Below, one piece after another: positions 53,001 through 63,600 of a stretch of 64,000 nucleotides of DNA; position 1 is the stretch's first letter; each line of letters starts with the position of its first letter. Position numbers and translations under genes: made by a program. Origin of the DNA: Paramecium pentaurelia (lineage: Eukaryota > Ciliophora > Oligohymenophorea > Peniculida > Parameciidae). The stretch lies in contig CAJJDO010000008.1 in NCBI GenBank assembly GCA_905183005.1, forward strand, positions 64,927-128,926, given 5' to 3'. The notes beneath the pieces are model-generated. The model saw only the letters and a list, made by a program, of their open reading frames with translations. It made no database searches and was not told the DNA's origin.

Positions 53001-53294
53001 ATTATGTTTTTTATTTTGCCTATTTGCAATTCAAGGACCCAACAGAATATGATGGCAATGAAACTTTTGTAAGCACTAAAATGGAAAATCTTGATTTAGG
53101 ATGGTTACCAATTAAGAAAGCTAAATGTATCACAGATGAAAATTAAGAAGATAAAAAAAAATTAGAACAATTAGATTTATTGAATAAGAAGGTACTAATA
53201 TATAAATATTTATAAGGCTGATAAAATAGAAGAAGATGTAAAAAAATAAACAGAAAAAGTAGAAAAAATTTATAAATCCTTATTACCTGAATGA
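44062..53294 (+). CDS. Intracellular calcium-release channel, IP3/ryanodine-receptor superfamily
   Basis: 3060 residues, the largest gene here, with only two introns (44315-44339, 53192-53216). The N-terminal ligand-core region includes a MIR domain (IYRLRHFQTGRYLQITKNG, LLHIVTGQYLGI near residues 390-470), then long helical RIH-like regions. Near residue 1920 there is a Glu/Asp-rich stretch. Six membrane segments lie at ~2620-2920: LFLTTIAINLIILFSYSQFL (S1) to LFNIMLVFILLNMIQGIIID (S6). After S6 the zinc finger reads CFVCGFD...HIKYEHHMWNYVF and then DPTEYDGNE, matching the C-terminal linker of IP3 receptors. The pore loop holds TGSIGA where IP3/ryanodine receptors have GGGVGD/GGGIGD. It should release calcium from the ER, alveolar sacs or related stores; gating ligand cannot be told from sequence. 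Confidence 0.92.
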
Positions 53295-53796
53295 ATTAAA
53301 AATTATATTTTAAAATCATAACTAATATCTTCGTTAAATTAATCATATTTCATGTTAATAATCAAAATAAAGAAATTATTAATATCTATATCAATTAAGA
53401 AAGTTATACAAATATAACCAATAATGAAGTTCTAAATTTAAAAATATCTAATGCTATTAATATTAATTAAAAAAGGAAATCTATTTATTATTTATTCTAA
53501 TTAAATTAAATTAGATTTTTTAATTAATAAATTAGTTGTTTTAAAAAAAACATCTCTTAATCTTTTATATTATTCTATTAATGATTTAATATATAGTTCT
53601 TATTTATTATTTTGATAAATATTAAAAACTCTATTTTTATTTCTTGCTGATATATTCATAAATTTTTCAATCAATATTTATATATTATTTAATTATAAAA
53701 AATGTTTATTAAGCATTAGATTTTGTAAAAAATTCCATAAAATTCAATAGAATTTTAATCTTCAAAAAAATTATATATAAATTTTTAACTTTAATT

Positions 53797-54480
53797 ATGG
53801 ATAATTTTTCAAAAGGAATTCATTATTATTATAGACCAAGTAAAAAAATGTTGTTGTTGGATCTTAAGAGAGCATGTACACGGCTTTGATAAAAAATGGC
53901 ATCTACTTACTAGATTTTAATTTTTCTGCTATGTCTAGTGGATATTTATGAAATGTAGCTTTAGGAAGAGGCTTCAAAGTGTTGAAAGAATTTTCTAAAA
54001 ATAAATTATATATTGAATTTGATAGGGAATAAGCGAAGATAAATTAGATTACCAGATAAAATATGGTTATTGAATGCATGTTATAGTTTAAATTCTGAAA
54101 ACAAGATTTTTACATATTATTAGGATTGCATTAATGTTATCAACTTAACTAAGGACTATTTAAAGATCCTAATAGTCTATTGAAATAGTTGGATACATTT
54201 TTGGGATACAAAAATATTAAATTTTTCAAAATCAATTTATAACGACTTATCTAGAGAATAATAAATCAATATGGAAAAAAAAGCTCAAATATAAAATACA
54301 GGCTAGAAATGAAAAGATGCCATTGAGATTGAATTTTAAATCAAATTTTATGAATAGATTTTAAAGAAAAATGATTCCCAAGATTATTAAATTCAAGAGG
54401 TTTAGCCAACAAAAAGACGTTTTTAATTATTAAAAGATGGAATGAAAAATGAATTTTAAAAAATTATCAAAATTAATATA
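53797..54480 (+). pseudogene. Decayed protein-coding gene
   Basis: One + strand frame reads like protein but is cut by TGA: NFSAMSSGYL, TGA, NVALGRGFKVLKEFSKNKLY, continuing to VIECMLQFKF, TGA, then KQDFYILLGLHQCYQLNQGL and a further ~60 codons to TGA near 54330. A shifted frame then reads NEKMPLRLNFKSNFMNRFQR. One of the TGAs could fall in a 26-nt intron but not both. No family recognised. Confidence 0.45.
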
Positions 54481-54483
54481 ATA

Positions 54484-54620
54484 TAGAAGAATCCTAATTG
54501 ATTATAAATATTTTATACAAACAGAGAATCCTTATTGATTAATAATATATATAAAACATAGAATTATATTATTTTAAAAACCAAAAAATAGAATCCTTAT
54601 TTGTTAAAAATATTATTTCG
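54484..54620. repeat. Imperfect dispersed repeats, AGAATCCTTATTGATTA type
   Basis: Three related copies of AGAATCCT(A/T)ATT(G/T)xTTA followed by A/T-rich sequence start near 54487, 54534 and 54589. Spacing is uneven (about 46 and 55), so this is a degenerate tandem or dispersed repeat rather than a satellite. Confidence 0.5.
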
Positions 54621-54719
54621 ACAAAAAAAATAATTATGTAAATAAATTAATGAAGAGAATATCATATTTCTAGACAAAATAGTATTATACTCTCTAAATA
54701 TACATATTCATAAACGTAT

Positions 54720-54771
54720 TTTTTTTTCAATATATATATTCATTATATTGAATTTTATATTGAAAAAAAAC
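54720..54771. repeat. Perfect inverted repeat (hairpin-forming)
   Basis: TTTTTTTCAATATA near 54721-54734 is mirrored by TATATTGAAAAAAA near 54757-54770, arms of about 14 bases around a ~22-base AT-rich loop. It could form a hairpin or cruciform, or act as a 3' end signal of the neighbouring doubtful ORF. Confidence 0.6.
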
Positions 54772-54942
54772 TATGTTTTCTCCATTATAACAACTATAAA
54801 ATTTTAGAAGCTTAGAATAATATCTGATAGAAATGGGTTCAATCTAACTGATACCCATACTTTTTAAGAACAAGGATAAGACAAAAAATAGAAATAATTC
54901 AAATGGCAAGAAGTATCCCTATTATTCATAGTGCTGGACCAT
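54727..54942 (-). CDS. Doubtful short membrane ORF
   Basis: 71 codons, MVQHYEQQGYFLPFELFLFF then VLSLFLKSMGI, one hydrophobic segment, stop in the left arm of the inverted repeat. The frame is also open upstream with protein-like texture (WRDTLEESRE) but without an ATG, so this is either a small real gene with a missed upstream exon or a remnant. Confidence 0.25.
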
Positions 54943-55379
54943 TAATTCTCTCGATTCTTCCAGTGTATCTCTCCAATTATGATATTTAAAAAGGTTGAAA
55001 TGTAACAAATAGCAACAGTACCAAAAATAAAATTTCTGTACTTCTGATTAATTATAAATATATTATTTTTGTGATATAAAGATGAACAAGACCAATTTTG
55101 TTTAATTTTTACAGATTATTTCCAAAAAATATGTTTTTTAAAATTAATATTTTATATAATCAAGTTGGTCAATACAAACTTAATTTTTTTTAACTTGTGT
55201 AGTTATAAATATAAAATACTTGATTTTTAAGTTAATTTTATATAATTTTTTTTAACATATTATGAAAAATTTATGAATAAATAATTATATTTATAAGATA
55301 CAATCAATATTATTAATTATATTAATATTTTTATTTAGTATGAAAAAATAATATTAATTATTATCAATAAGTTATATAT

Positions 55380-56446
55380 TCATAGTTATACATTATATAG
55401 AATTTCTGAAATATTATCTGGATAATCCACTAAATTGATCTCATTAAGTAACTCTTCTTCATTTACTTAAGGTTATTTCAATAAATGAAGTGTAGTTTCT
55501 AAATCTTTAAATTTTGGTGATAATAACTTCAGCAAAGCGATGCCTGTCTTCCATAATATATTGGTTCCACCAAAGAACATCCTATCCCAAATTCGCCCAA
55601 CTATATCGGGATTTAGAGGTTTAGCATATAATGTTATAGTCCATTCCAATAAGAAATTTGAGCAATCAATATTGTACGATTTGAGCAATTGATATGTTTA
55701 AGGGATGTTTATTTTTATCAATTTTTAAAATTGCAAAAAAATTATCTAAAGTAAATTAGTATCAAGTAAATATATGGGAAGCAATTATGGATGTGTTATA
55801 AGACTGCTAAAAATTATAAAGGTTTAATAGTCATCTAAATAAGTCAAGAGTATAGATGCAATATAGGTCATCCCTTAAATATATCCAATATCTGGACGAT
55901 AAAGGCAAAATGTCTCCAATATTGATTATAGACTTCCACTAAGAGGTCCTCCAGAAGAAAAAATGTTTCGAAGACCTATTTTAAAATATTCATACTTGGA
56001 ACATCAAAAGTTCTCCCTAAGTCCTTCTCAATTAATTTAATTGAATTTAATCTTCCATAATTATATTTACCATCAATAATAATGTTTTATACTTATTCAG
56101 ATAAAATTTCAAATAACTCCAAAGTAATTTGATGCTTATTACCAACAATTAAAGGCCACATAAATCTTCTTGAACTAAAAGGTATTCCAAATTCTGCTAA
56201 TTAAATAACTTTAACGTCTCTCTAATACTTTTGCCAATCTTATGCTATCTCTTGCCATTTTAATTTTAATTGCTAATTTATCCTAATGCTTACTTTTTCT
56301 TGTTCTGGTTTAGACGATCTTGAGTATTCTGTCAAATTTAGATTTTAGCAAAGATTATCATTTTGTTAAAGAGAACCTTAGATACCCTTTGGTTCTAAAT
56401 AACCTGAAAAATCTGAGCCTACGTATTTATTCTTAGATGAAAGCAT
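55380..56446 (-). CDS. TBC-domain Rab GTPase-activating protein
   Basis: 348 residues, one 20-nt intron (55976-55995) inside the catalytic motif. Both dual-finger motifs are present: the arginine finger in IEKDLGRTFDVP (IxxDxxR) and the glutamine finger in PDIGYIQGMTYIASILL (YxQ). Further TBC features: SRRFMWPLIVGNKHQ at the start of the domain, LLEWTITLYAKPLNPDIVGR and IWDRMFFGGTNILWKTGIAL near the end. It should stimulate GTP hydrolysis by a Rab and regulate membrane traffic. The N-terminal ~120 residues are polar with a KWQEIAQDWQKYQRD helix. Confidence 0.92.
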
Positions 56447-56640
56447 AGATAAATTTTGAATTGACTTAAATGCTATTCTTTTTTATTTATAATTAATGAA
56501 TAATTATTATAACCAAATATAAGGATTCTTTTTGCTTAGATGATTAATTAGATTTCAAAACTTAATAATAATCAAGAATTAATTAAATTACTAATCTCAC
56601 TAAAGAAATTCTATAAACATTAACGAGCAAACAATTATTT

Positions 56641-57090
56641 TCAAAATATATATTGTCTTCTCTGACTATTCGGTGTTTTACGAACAGAATAGGATCGATA
56701 TCTAATTTGTTCAAGTCTCTCTTTATATTTCCATTTATTAAAGTTGATTTAAGTAGGCATTTAGAATTAGTAGCATTCAATGTATGTTTTATGTTTTTCT
56801 TCTGGCTATTTAAAATATTCTTTTTATGCTCTAAGCCATTGCTTAGGATTACCAAATGTTTTTGTTGCTTCTTTTGTTGCTTCAATTCTTACTTATTTTG
56901 TTTGATCAATTGCAGTTTTAATATAATTTTAAAATTCTAATTATTTTTCTTTTCCAAGTTGGACACTTTTCATCTCATCTAATTTGAATTTATTTTTTGT
57001 TTATCTCTCGCTAGTAATAAAAGAATCATTTAAGTATTTTTAACAATAGTCTTTAAATGATATTTCTGGAAGACAAGATTTAGTTCTCAT
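56641..57090 (-). CDS. Small basic unknown protein
   Basis: Intronless, 149 residues, starts MRTKSCLPEISFKDYCQKYL, K/R/Q-rich with a helical middle (QTKQVRIEATKEATKTFGN, PKQWLRAQKEYFKQ) and an arginine-rich end. No motif recognised. Confidence 0.7.
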
Positions 57091-57281
57091 TTTATTATAA
57101 TTTATATTGAATTATTTTTCGATAAAAATGTGATTGTATATTTATTAATATAGAGAAATTTTGTAATTTTCAAAATTTTCAACAATTATTAATTTCTAGA
57201 ATAAAATGAAAATTTTACTAAGATTTTATGATTATTTCTAGTAAAGTTAAAAACAAAATTATATTTTGATTAAATAAAAAA

Positions 57282-58014
57282 TCAGATTGCTTTTAACTTA
57301 AAATCTAAAAATTCAGCAAGTTTTGATTCTTCTATCTTTTTAAAATAAGGCCTTTGTTCTTCTTAGATTTATCCTTTAACTAAATCAATCAAAAAGATTG
57401 CAAAAATCTATTGGTTCGTAATATTTTGTTTTTATTCAATAAAGCTACCATTTCTTTAACTATTTTATTCATAATTAAACGACTATTTTAATGACATATA
57501 TTACATTGCTTTTAATTTAAGAATTAGTCCGCATGCTAGATCTTACTTAACCTAAATCCATTGAAATCTATTTTGCAATCATTATCAAAACATTATCTAT
57601 GTATTATTCGTCAATAATTTCATGAGAGTTTAATTCTTCATGCTAACAAGTAGTCTTAAAATAAAATTTATTAATTTACAATTTATTTGAGGAATCTAAA
57701 CTACAATAAAAGGTCATCATAATCTTTCTATAATAATTTGATGATGTCATTTTTATTTTTAGACATTATCCATTATCTATCACTGTTTTAACAAATGTCA
57801 ATCATTTCATTTATGTATTTAATGCCTTTTTTTATTAAAAAGATCATGCAGATTTCAGTTTTAATTTTTGCTGACCAATTTTCAAGCTATTCAATTCTAA
57901 TAATTCCTTAGATTAGAATATTAAATTTATATCGAAGTTCAAATAATTAGGTTTAAATTTATTTAATAACGCTTGACTAAACATTTAAGTTATTTATTTA
58001 TTAATTTGAAGATG

Positions 58015-58093
<79 letters not shown>

Positions 58094-59213
58094 CGATATT
58101 TAATATGATGATATATTAGACTCCTTTTCCACAGTTTTAGGAAATAATTAAATATTATCATTTTCTTTATTGGCTTTAATATTTTCTTTATCTGATTAAT
58201 TATTTTTTCTTTTGATTTATTCATTTGGACTTGTAGTTATCTAATTTTGGATTGATTATTATGATATGTAAAAGTTTTATTAACCTATTGTCTCAAATTA
58301 TTAAACTTGTGAATTGATTTGATAATTAGATGCAAAATTTGCATGAATTGAATTCGCAAGTCCTTAAGATGTTGGTAGTACTTAATCTTCATTAAATAAG
58401 GTTTACCATTCAATTCTATGTTATTGGTCAATTTAGAGCATGGCATTTAAAATTTAGGTTGTATTTTCAGATAAATCTTCTATAATCGGATTAAAATCTT
58501 AAGAACGATATAATTCTACTAATTATTCTTGTGCAATATTCTCAGGAAAGGGCAAAATTCCAAAAAAAATCTTGTAAAAAACCAATCCTAATGAAAAAAT
58601 ATCACATTTATCTTCATATTAAGTCTATTAAGTCTTTAATAAAATTTCAGGAGCAGTGTATAAATAATTTTCTAATCGTTTCATATATAAATATACCTGG
58701 ATCGAATAATTTTTAACTTGCTGATGATTTACAACAAAAGAAATTCTTAATTTTAATAATACCATCATTAAAAAATAAATTTTAAGGATTTATATTTCTA
58801 TGAACTATTTTTTCATGGTTTAATGTTTTAAATCCTCTAGATATAATTAATTTTAATTACTTAAATAAATTTATCATGATTTATCTTCCTTCTTATTCAC
58901 TTAACCGACCTTTTTCCTCTAAATAATTGGCTAAAGACCCTCCATTAAGGTGTTCATAAACTAAATAGATATTGTTTGTAGATTTTAGCATCTTTATCAT
59001 TCTTACTATGTACTGATCCTCTAACTTTTTCAATGCTTAGATTTCATTAATAATCATTTCTTTCAAGAGAGAATCATTGAGAAATCTATCTAATTTGATA
59101 GTTTTAACAGCAACTGCTTCTTTTGAAATTAAATTCCGACCTTTGTGTATTTCACCATAAGTTCCTTATCCAATTGCTTCAATTAGTATATAATTATCTA
59201 TAATTTTTGCCAT
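57282..59213 (-). CDS. ULK-like protein kinase homolog, probable pseudokinase, with polyQ tract
   Basis: 613 residues with introns 58672-58696, 57655-57679 and a longer 40-nt one at 57552-57591. Starts MAKIIDNYILIEAIGQGTYG. The ATP-loop and VAVKTIKL lysine are intact, but the catalytic loop reads VHRNINPQNLFF (HRD Asp replaced by Asn) and the metal-binding DFG reads KNFFCCK (Asp replaced by Asn). The APE motif (TAPEIL) is kept. A linker holds about 24 consecutive glutamines (58018-58091). The C-terminal ~170 residues (QIVNQQ..., DLACGLILKLKAMQYMS, EEQRPYFKKIEESKLAEFL) are helical, like the EAT/MIT-type tail of ULK/ATG1 kinases. By layout it resembles ULK family members; an inactive, scaffold-type role is inferred. 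Confidence 0.82.
58018..58091 (-). repeat. (TAA)n polyglutamine-coding microsatellite
   Basis: About 24 ATT units on the + strand, i.e. TAA (Gln) codons in the pseudokinase frame. The alternative minus-strand frame, polyasparagine, is a shadow. Confidence 0.9.
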
Positions 59214-59296
59214 TTAATATTCAAATTATTTATATAAATTAACAGCTACACATAATAAATATTAATTAATATTGTATGTAAAACATTATGATTAGA

Positions 59297-60119
59297 TCAG
59301 AAGTTTTCGTATTCATAATCATACTCCATAGGAGGCTACTATTACATTTGAGGAGCATCAATAGTATGAATGGGATTTAATTATTTGTAGTATCTCATGG
59401 CAACCTCATGATTACCCATAGAATTGTAATGTCTAACGAGATCTTAAATTTGCTTCTATTTTTGCATGTCTTGTGCCTTAATAAATAATAATTTAATTAC
59501 AATATTTTGAAATTCATGTAAATGTTAATATTCTCTTTATAATTTTTATTTTTTTATCAACTCCTTTTATTCTTAATATTCCTTTCTAAATATAATAGAA
59601 ATAATTTTATACTGTTTTTCTTTTTCATCATCAAAAGTTTGCATTTCTAATTCAGCCTATTATATTTTTTCTTTTAATTGCTCCTTTTCAAACCAAGCTT
59701 TAAAATTATAAAACTTTTAAGATGGAAAAGTTGCTGTATTATAGCATTCCACATACTCTTCAAAGTATTTTTTTTCTTCTTATGGTGTAATTGCTTCAAC
59801 ATTTAACATTTTGACATCCGATAACCACATTAAAAACTCTTCACGTTTTAAATACATATCTGTATTACTTTAATATTAAAAACACATAACCTGATAGTAC
59901 CATATTTGCCCCATTAATTCTTTTTTGGTTTCTTCTTTATAGCATCATTCTTCTATTTTTTTTCTTTTTTTATGTGTTTTTCCTTTTTCTCTTTTTTATC
60001 TTTTTTCTCCTTCTTTTCTTTCTTCTCCTTCTTATCTTTCTTCTTTTCTTTGCTTGATGATACCTATTAGAATAAATCTAATATTTTACTTATTTTTCTT
60101 TAGCTTTATCCTTACCCAT
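59297..60119 (-). CDS. SCI1-like (style cell-cycle inhibitor 1 family) protein
   Basis: 257 residues, introns 60064-60089 and 59868-59890. Starts MGKDKAKEKQVSSS, then a K/E/D-rich nuclear-localisation-type block. The conserved family core follows: NQWGKYGTISNTDMYLKREE, FLMWLSDVKMLNVEAITPQE, EYVECYNTATFPSQKFYNFK. Both introns are supported by this core, the second one falling exactly in TIS/NTDMY. The C-terminal part is coiled coil and an MxYDYEYENF tail. The family is widely conserved in eukaryotes, nuclear, and poorly understood; in plants it affects cell proliferation. Confidence 0.8.
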
Positions 60120-60256
60120 TTCTTTAAATTATTAGATAATATATTTAATAATAATACTAAGATTTATAAATTTACAATATATACAAAAAATAATATTTAT
60201 AATCCATTAAGTCTTTACATGTTTCTGGATTATTAATATTATTCTTATTCATCAAA

Positions 60257-61573
60257 TCAAATTTTCAATTTTTATAAGGTTTATAGTACATGTTAACCAA
60301 ATTAAGTATTGAGTTAATTACCATCTGGATGTATTTTTAATAGTTAGTTATAATCAAGCTATTTACAAAAATTCTAGATGACATAATTTCCATAACAATT
60401 ATTAGATAACCTATAGAAAACATTCATATTGTTTATAAACACTTTAAGGATCTCTTTCCTCATAAAAGAGGAGATATTGACACTTTTATCAACTACATTA
60501 CTATTTGATGACATTCATAATTACCTTCCAAACTTGTCACAACTAAGTTTTTCTAAATTTTTAATTATGCTACTTTGTATCTTTTGGACAATTTCAAAAG
60601 GTCCTCTTTACAGCAAAATTTAAATTATATAATTTCCATATTGTGATAAACATAATTCATCTTATAAAACCAATAATTCTTTGTATATGCTATTTAACTA
60701 ATATGTTAATATAGAACAAAAAAAATACCTATGGCATAGCAGATTATTCTAAGATTTATTAAATCAATCTGCAACCATGAGAGTCATTTGATAACTTTTA
60801 TATCTATCCCAGAACTCCTTCAATAAGCCAATCAATTTTCTATGATTTCATCAATTCAGCTATTTTTTAAATTACATGATTTCCATTGATATCTACAACG
60901 AGATTTCTTATTTAAGTTTAAAGAATAGAAAACATCTATTCGAATTTATCAGTATTATAAGAAATTTCTAATAATTTCTAAGCCACTCTACATCCATAAG
61001 TGTTGTAACTTAATATCAAAATAGATTAAGATAGTTGATCAAAGATTAAATCTCTTTATTTTTCATTGCCTTATTCTAAAATTCTTTAGACAACATAATT
61101 TCCAAAAATATCATTGGCCAGTTGAACTATACCTGGTAATATTTTTAAAAAAATGTATTCTTTTTATTCGTCATCTCCTTTTTCAAATAAGCTCTATATT
61201 TTTCTACTATTTTATTGGTCTTTGCATTTAAGAATCTATTTTATATAAATTTAATACTAAATCTCCATCAAGGTAAGAATCCTCATCCAAAGAAAATGGT
61301 TGTATTGCCCAACAATCTAGTTTAAATCCAATAATGGGACTTTATATTTTCTTTAATGAATATCTATTTAGCTGAAAGTAGATTACTGTAATTAATGTTA
61401 CTATCGTATTATTTGAGGAGAATAAGTCCTGTTCGTTTCAGATCTTGTCATTGATGGTGAAAAGGATCTCTCTTCATCACTTTCAAGAGCTAAAATTCTA
61501 TTAACTAAATGGTACCATTCAGAATAGAATCAATAATTTCTTAATCTTCTTCAGGATCCATGTAATTAGTCAT
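60257..61573 (-). CDS. Pumilio/PUF-family RNA-binding protein
   Basis: 396 residues with five introns (61490-61515, 61364-61386, 61236-61257, 60698-60728, 60501-60524). Eight PUF repeats fill residues ~105-390. Recognition triplets (positions 12, 13, 16) read, in order: SR-Q (NSRKIQ), NY-Q (FGNYVVQ), CR-Q (YGCRVAQ), NH-Q (NGNHVIQ), CR-Q (HGCRLIQ), NY-Q (YGNYIIQ), SN-D (FGSNVVD), NY-Q (YGNYVIQ). This is the human PUM1/2 series with Asp for Glu in repeat 7, so the predicted target is UGUAnAUA. A last half-repeat (FGQHVLQ) ends the protein. PUF proteins repress and destabilise mRNA. The N-terminal ~80 residues are acidic and S/T-rich. Confidence 0.93.
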
Positions 61574-61744
61574 TAATTCTAATTTTACTATTATATTGGA
61601 TATCTTAATATATTATTATTAGTAGATATTTAATATCAGAATAACTTTAAATAGTGCATAATCACTATAAAGATTCCTCAATTAATTTTATCCAATGCAT
61701 GAATCAGATATAATTTTTGTTAATAAATTAATTAAACATATAAA

Positions 61745-62532
61745 ATGGCCACTTAACCATTGTTAGAGACATTACCAAAAGACTTTCACAAAATGCCTCC
61801 AAATTATGACTTTTCTCATAAAGGTATTAAACTATTATATCAAAGGAATCAATTGGAAAGACTACGAGAAAGATTTTGTATTAAGAACTGATGCTGTATG
61901 GGAAAAAGATCAATTAAAGGATTGGTTCAGATTATATACTAAAGTATACCATTTAATAAATTTAGTGTTTCTACTTTGACACAACAGCTAACAAATACTC
62001 TTTGATGGAGCCAGACGATGTTTATACCATTCTGTTTGAAGGATGTAATGAATAATTTATTATTCAAATCTAGGGGCATTGGAAGATTGCTTGTTTCCAT
62101 TCAGAGGTACAACCCCAACAGGGAGAACTAATTGTTTTTAAGTTGGATTACCACCTAAATAAAAAGTTTATGTTCCTTATCCAACATATCAATCATAATA
62201 AGATTACTTTACATTATGTGCTTTAAGATTCTAGAAATGGTTTGATTGTGATTAAGCTGAGCATTTCAAAATGGATAAAACTGAAGCAGATTATTTGAAA
62301 AGAGCCAAAGTTTATCCTTGTTATGCAATGTTTTATGAGGCTGCTTATGCTTGTACAGTAATTTCTTAATCCAAAATCTTAGGATGATATGTTTGATTTC
62401 TTAATGGAATTAGCATATACAAGAAGATCAAATAGAACATTTGAATATAACCATTTCCAACATGAGATGCGTCGTCCACCAACTATTTATGATTCTCCTA
62501 AAAATGCAGAGAGAATTAAAAAAACATATTGA
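61745..62532 (+). CDS. Unknown protein with conserved Cys, possibly mitochondrial
   Basis: 229 residues, four introns (61824-61845, 61944-61965, 62045-62073, 62358-62382), the highest intron density here. Starts MATQPLLETLPKDFHKMPPN. Compact and well folded in appearance: KDFVLRTDAVWEKDQLKDWF, PDDVYTILFEGWALEDCLFP, FRGTTPTGRTNCFQ, then CALRFQKWFDC and AKVYPCYAMFYEAAYAC, ending in a basic RRPPTIYDSPKN tail. Pairs of Cys (C-x9-C types) recall CHCH-like or complex I accessory subunits, but I do not recognise it. Abundant optimal-looking codons suggest good expression. Confidence 0.78.
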
Positions 62533-63153
62533 AATATCATTAGTAAAATTAAAATAATATCATCCTTTTATCCTTTAATACAATTAAATTCAAAATTAAC
62601 TTTTATTTAATACTTAATCATATATTAATGTAGCTAAAATGTTGATTAATTTTTAATTCAAAACTGTTTTTAGAAATCTATTCTAATTATTTTGTTAATC
62701 AATTCATGTTAATTATTGATTCTATCAATTGTTACTGCTTTCTTATCTTATCTTATCTTAACTTAAAATATAATATAGATTATTTTATCCAATAATCATT
62801 CTCTAATTCTCTTAAAATGGTTTTTATTCATTAAAAACTTCTTAATTAATTAAACATTTATTTTTATATATTATTATTATTATTGATCAAAAACTGAATT
62901 TGAAATCTAAATATTAATTTTATAACTCTCTATTTGAATAATTATCCCTTCCTTGTTATTTTATACTTATATACATTTTTATATCAACTAATTTATTTGT
63001 TATAATGATTCCCATATTAATTTAAGAGAATTCTCGTTATTTAGAAATAATTCTAGGGTTGAAATACTTATTATTACAATTTTTTAAGACAAATTTGATT
63101 GAATTTAAGTATTAAAATAAATTAAAAGAACATTTATTAAAAGTAATCAAAAA
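62533..63153. other. AT-rich intergenic region with short pentamer repeat
   Basis: About 620 bases of A/T-rich sequence between two + strand genes. At ~62741-62762 there is CTTATCTTATCTTATCTTAA, four copies of a CTTAT pentamer. No ORF or RNA gene recognised. Confidence 0.55.
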
Positions 63154-63589
63154 ATGTCTATAAATAATGTAAGTTGGGAATAAGTTGAAAATCCATCAAA
63201 AACAAAATTTAAACAACTTTATTTAAATAAATATAGGATTAAACTAGGTTTATTTTCTAATCATAAAGAATAATTGCCAATATCAGTATTATTATATATT
63301 AATCCCTTAGAGACCTAAACATAGAAATATTTCAATTAAGGAATTAGATCATCTAATTAAACCAGAAATGATTAAAGCTAAAATAATGCCAGATAATTAA
63401 AATTAAAAGGTACTCACAGCTTAATTATTAAACAAAATTACATAAAAATAATTAGAATAAGAATATTTTTGTCAATTTCCTGAAATTACATAAACTAAAA
63501 AAAAAAGATCTAAAACTGAGCATCATAATAATTAATACAGTAAATTACAAAAATCCTTTGCTAGAACTGCTTATTTGATTGTAATATGA
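63154..63589 (+). CDS. Small unknown protein
   Basis: 136 residues, one 25-nt intron (63286-63310). Starts MSINNVSWEQVENPSKTKFK; later KEQLPIS | RPKHRNISIKELDHLIKPEM and a K/Q-rich C-terminal part ending FARTAYLIVI. No motif recognised. Convergent with the RING gene, 11 bases apart. Confidence 0.7.
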
Positions 63590-63600
63590 TATATGTACTA

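Larger units (their letters stand above)
53295..55379. other. Gene-poor, very AT-rich region
   Basis: More than 2 kb between the channel gene and the TBC gene. It holds a probable decayed gene (53797-54480), imperfect repeats, a perfect inverted repeat and a doubtful short minus-strand ORF, each listed separately. The stretches 53295-53796 and 54943-55379 show nothing recognisable. Confidence 0.5.

Noticed and set aside
54800..54860. GGGTTCAATCTAA resembling a tRNA B box
   Set aside because: No A box at the right distance and no acceptor stem could be paired; not a tRNA.
57994..58224. Polyasparagine ORF on the minus strand
   Set aside because: This is the shadow of the pseudokinase frame, in which the same repeat encodes polyglutamine and which carries kinase motifs on one side and a conserved tail on the other.
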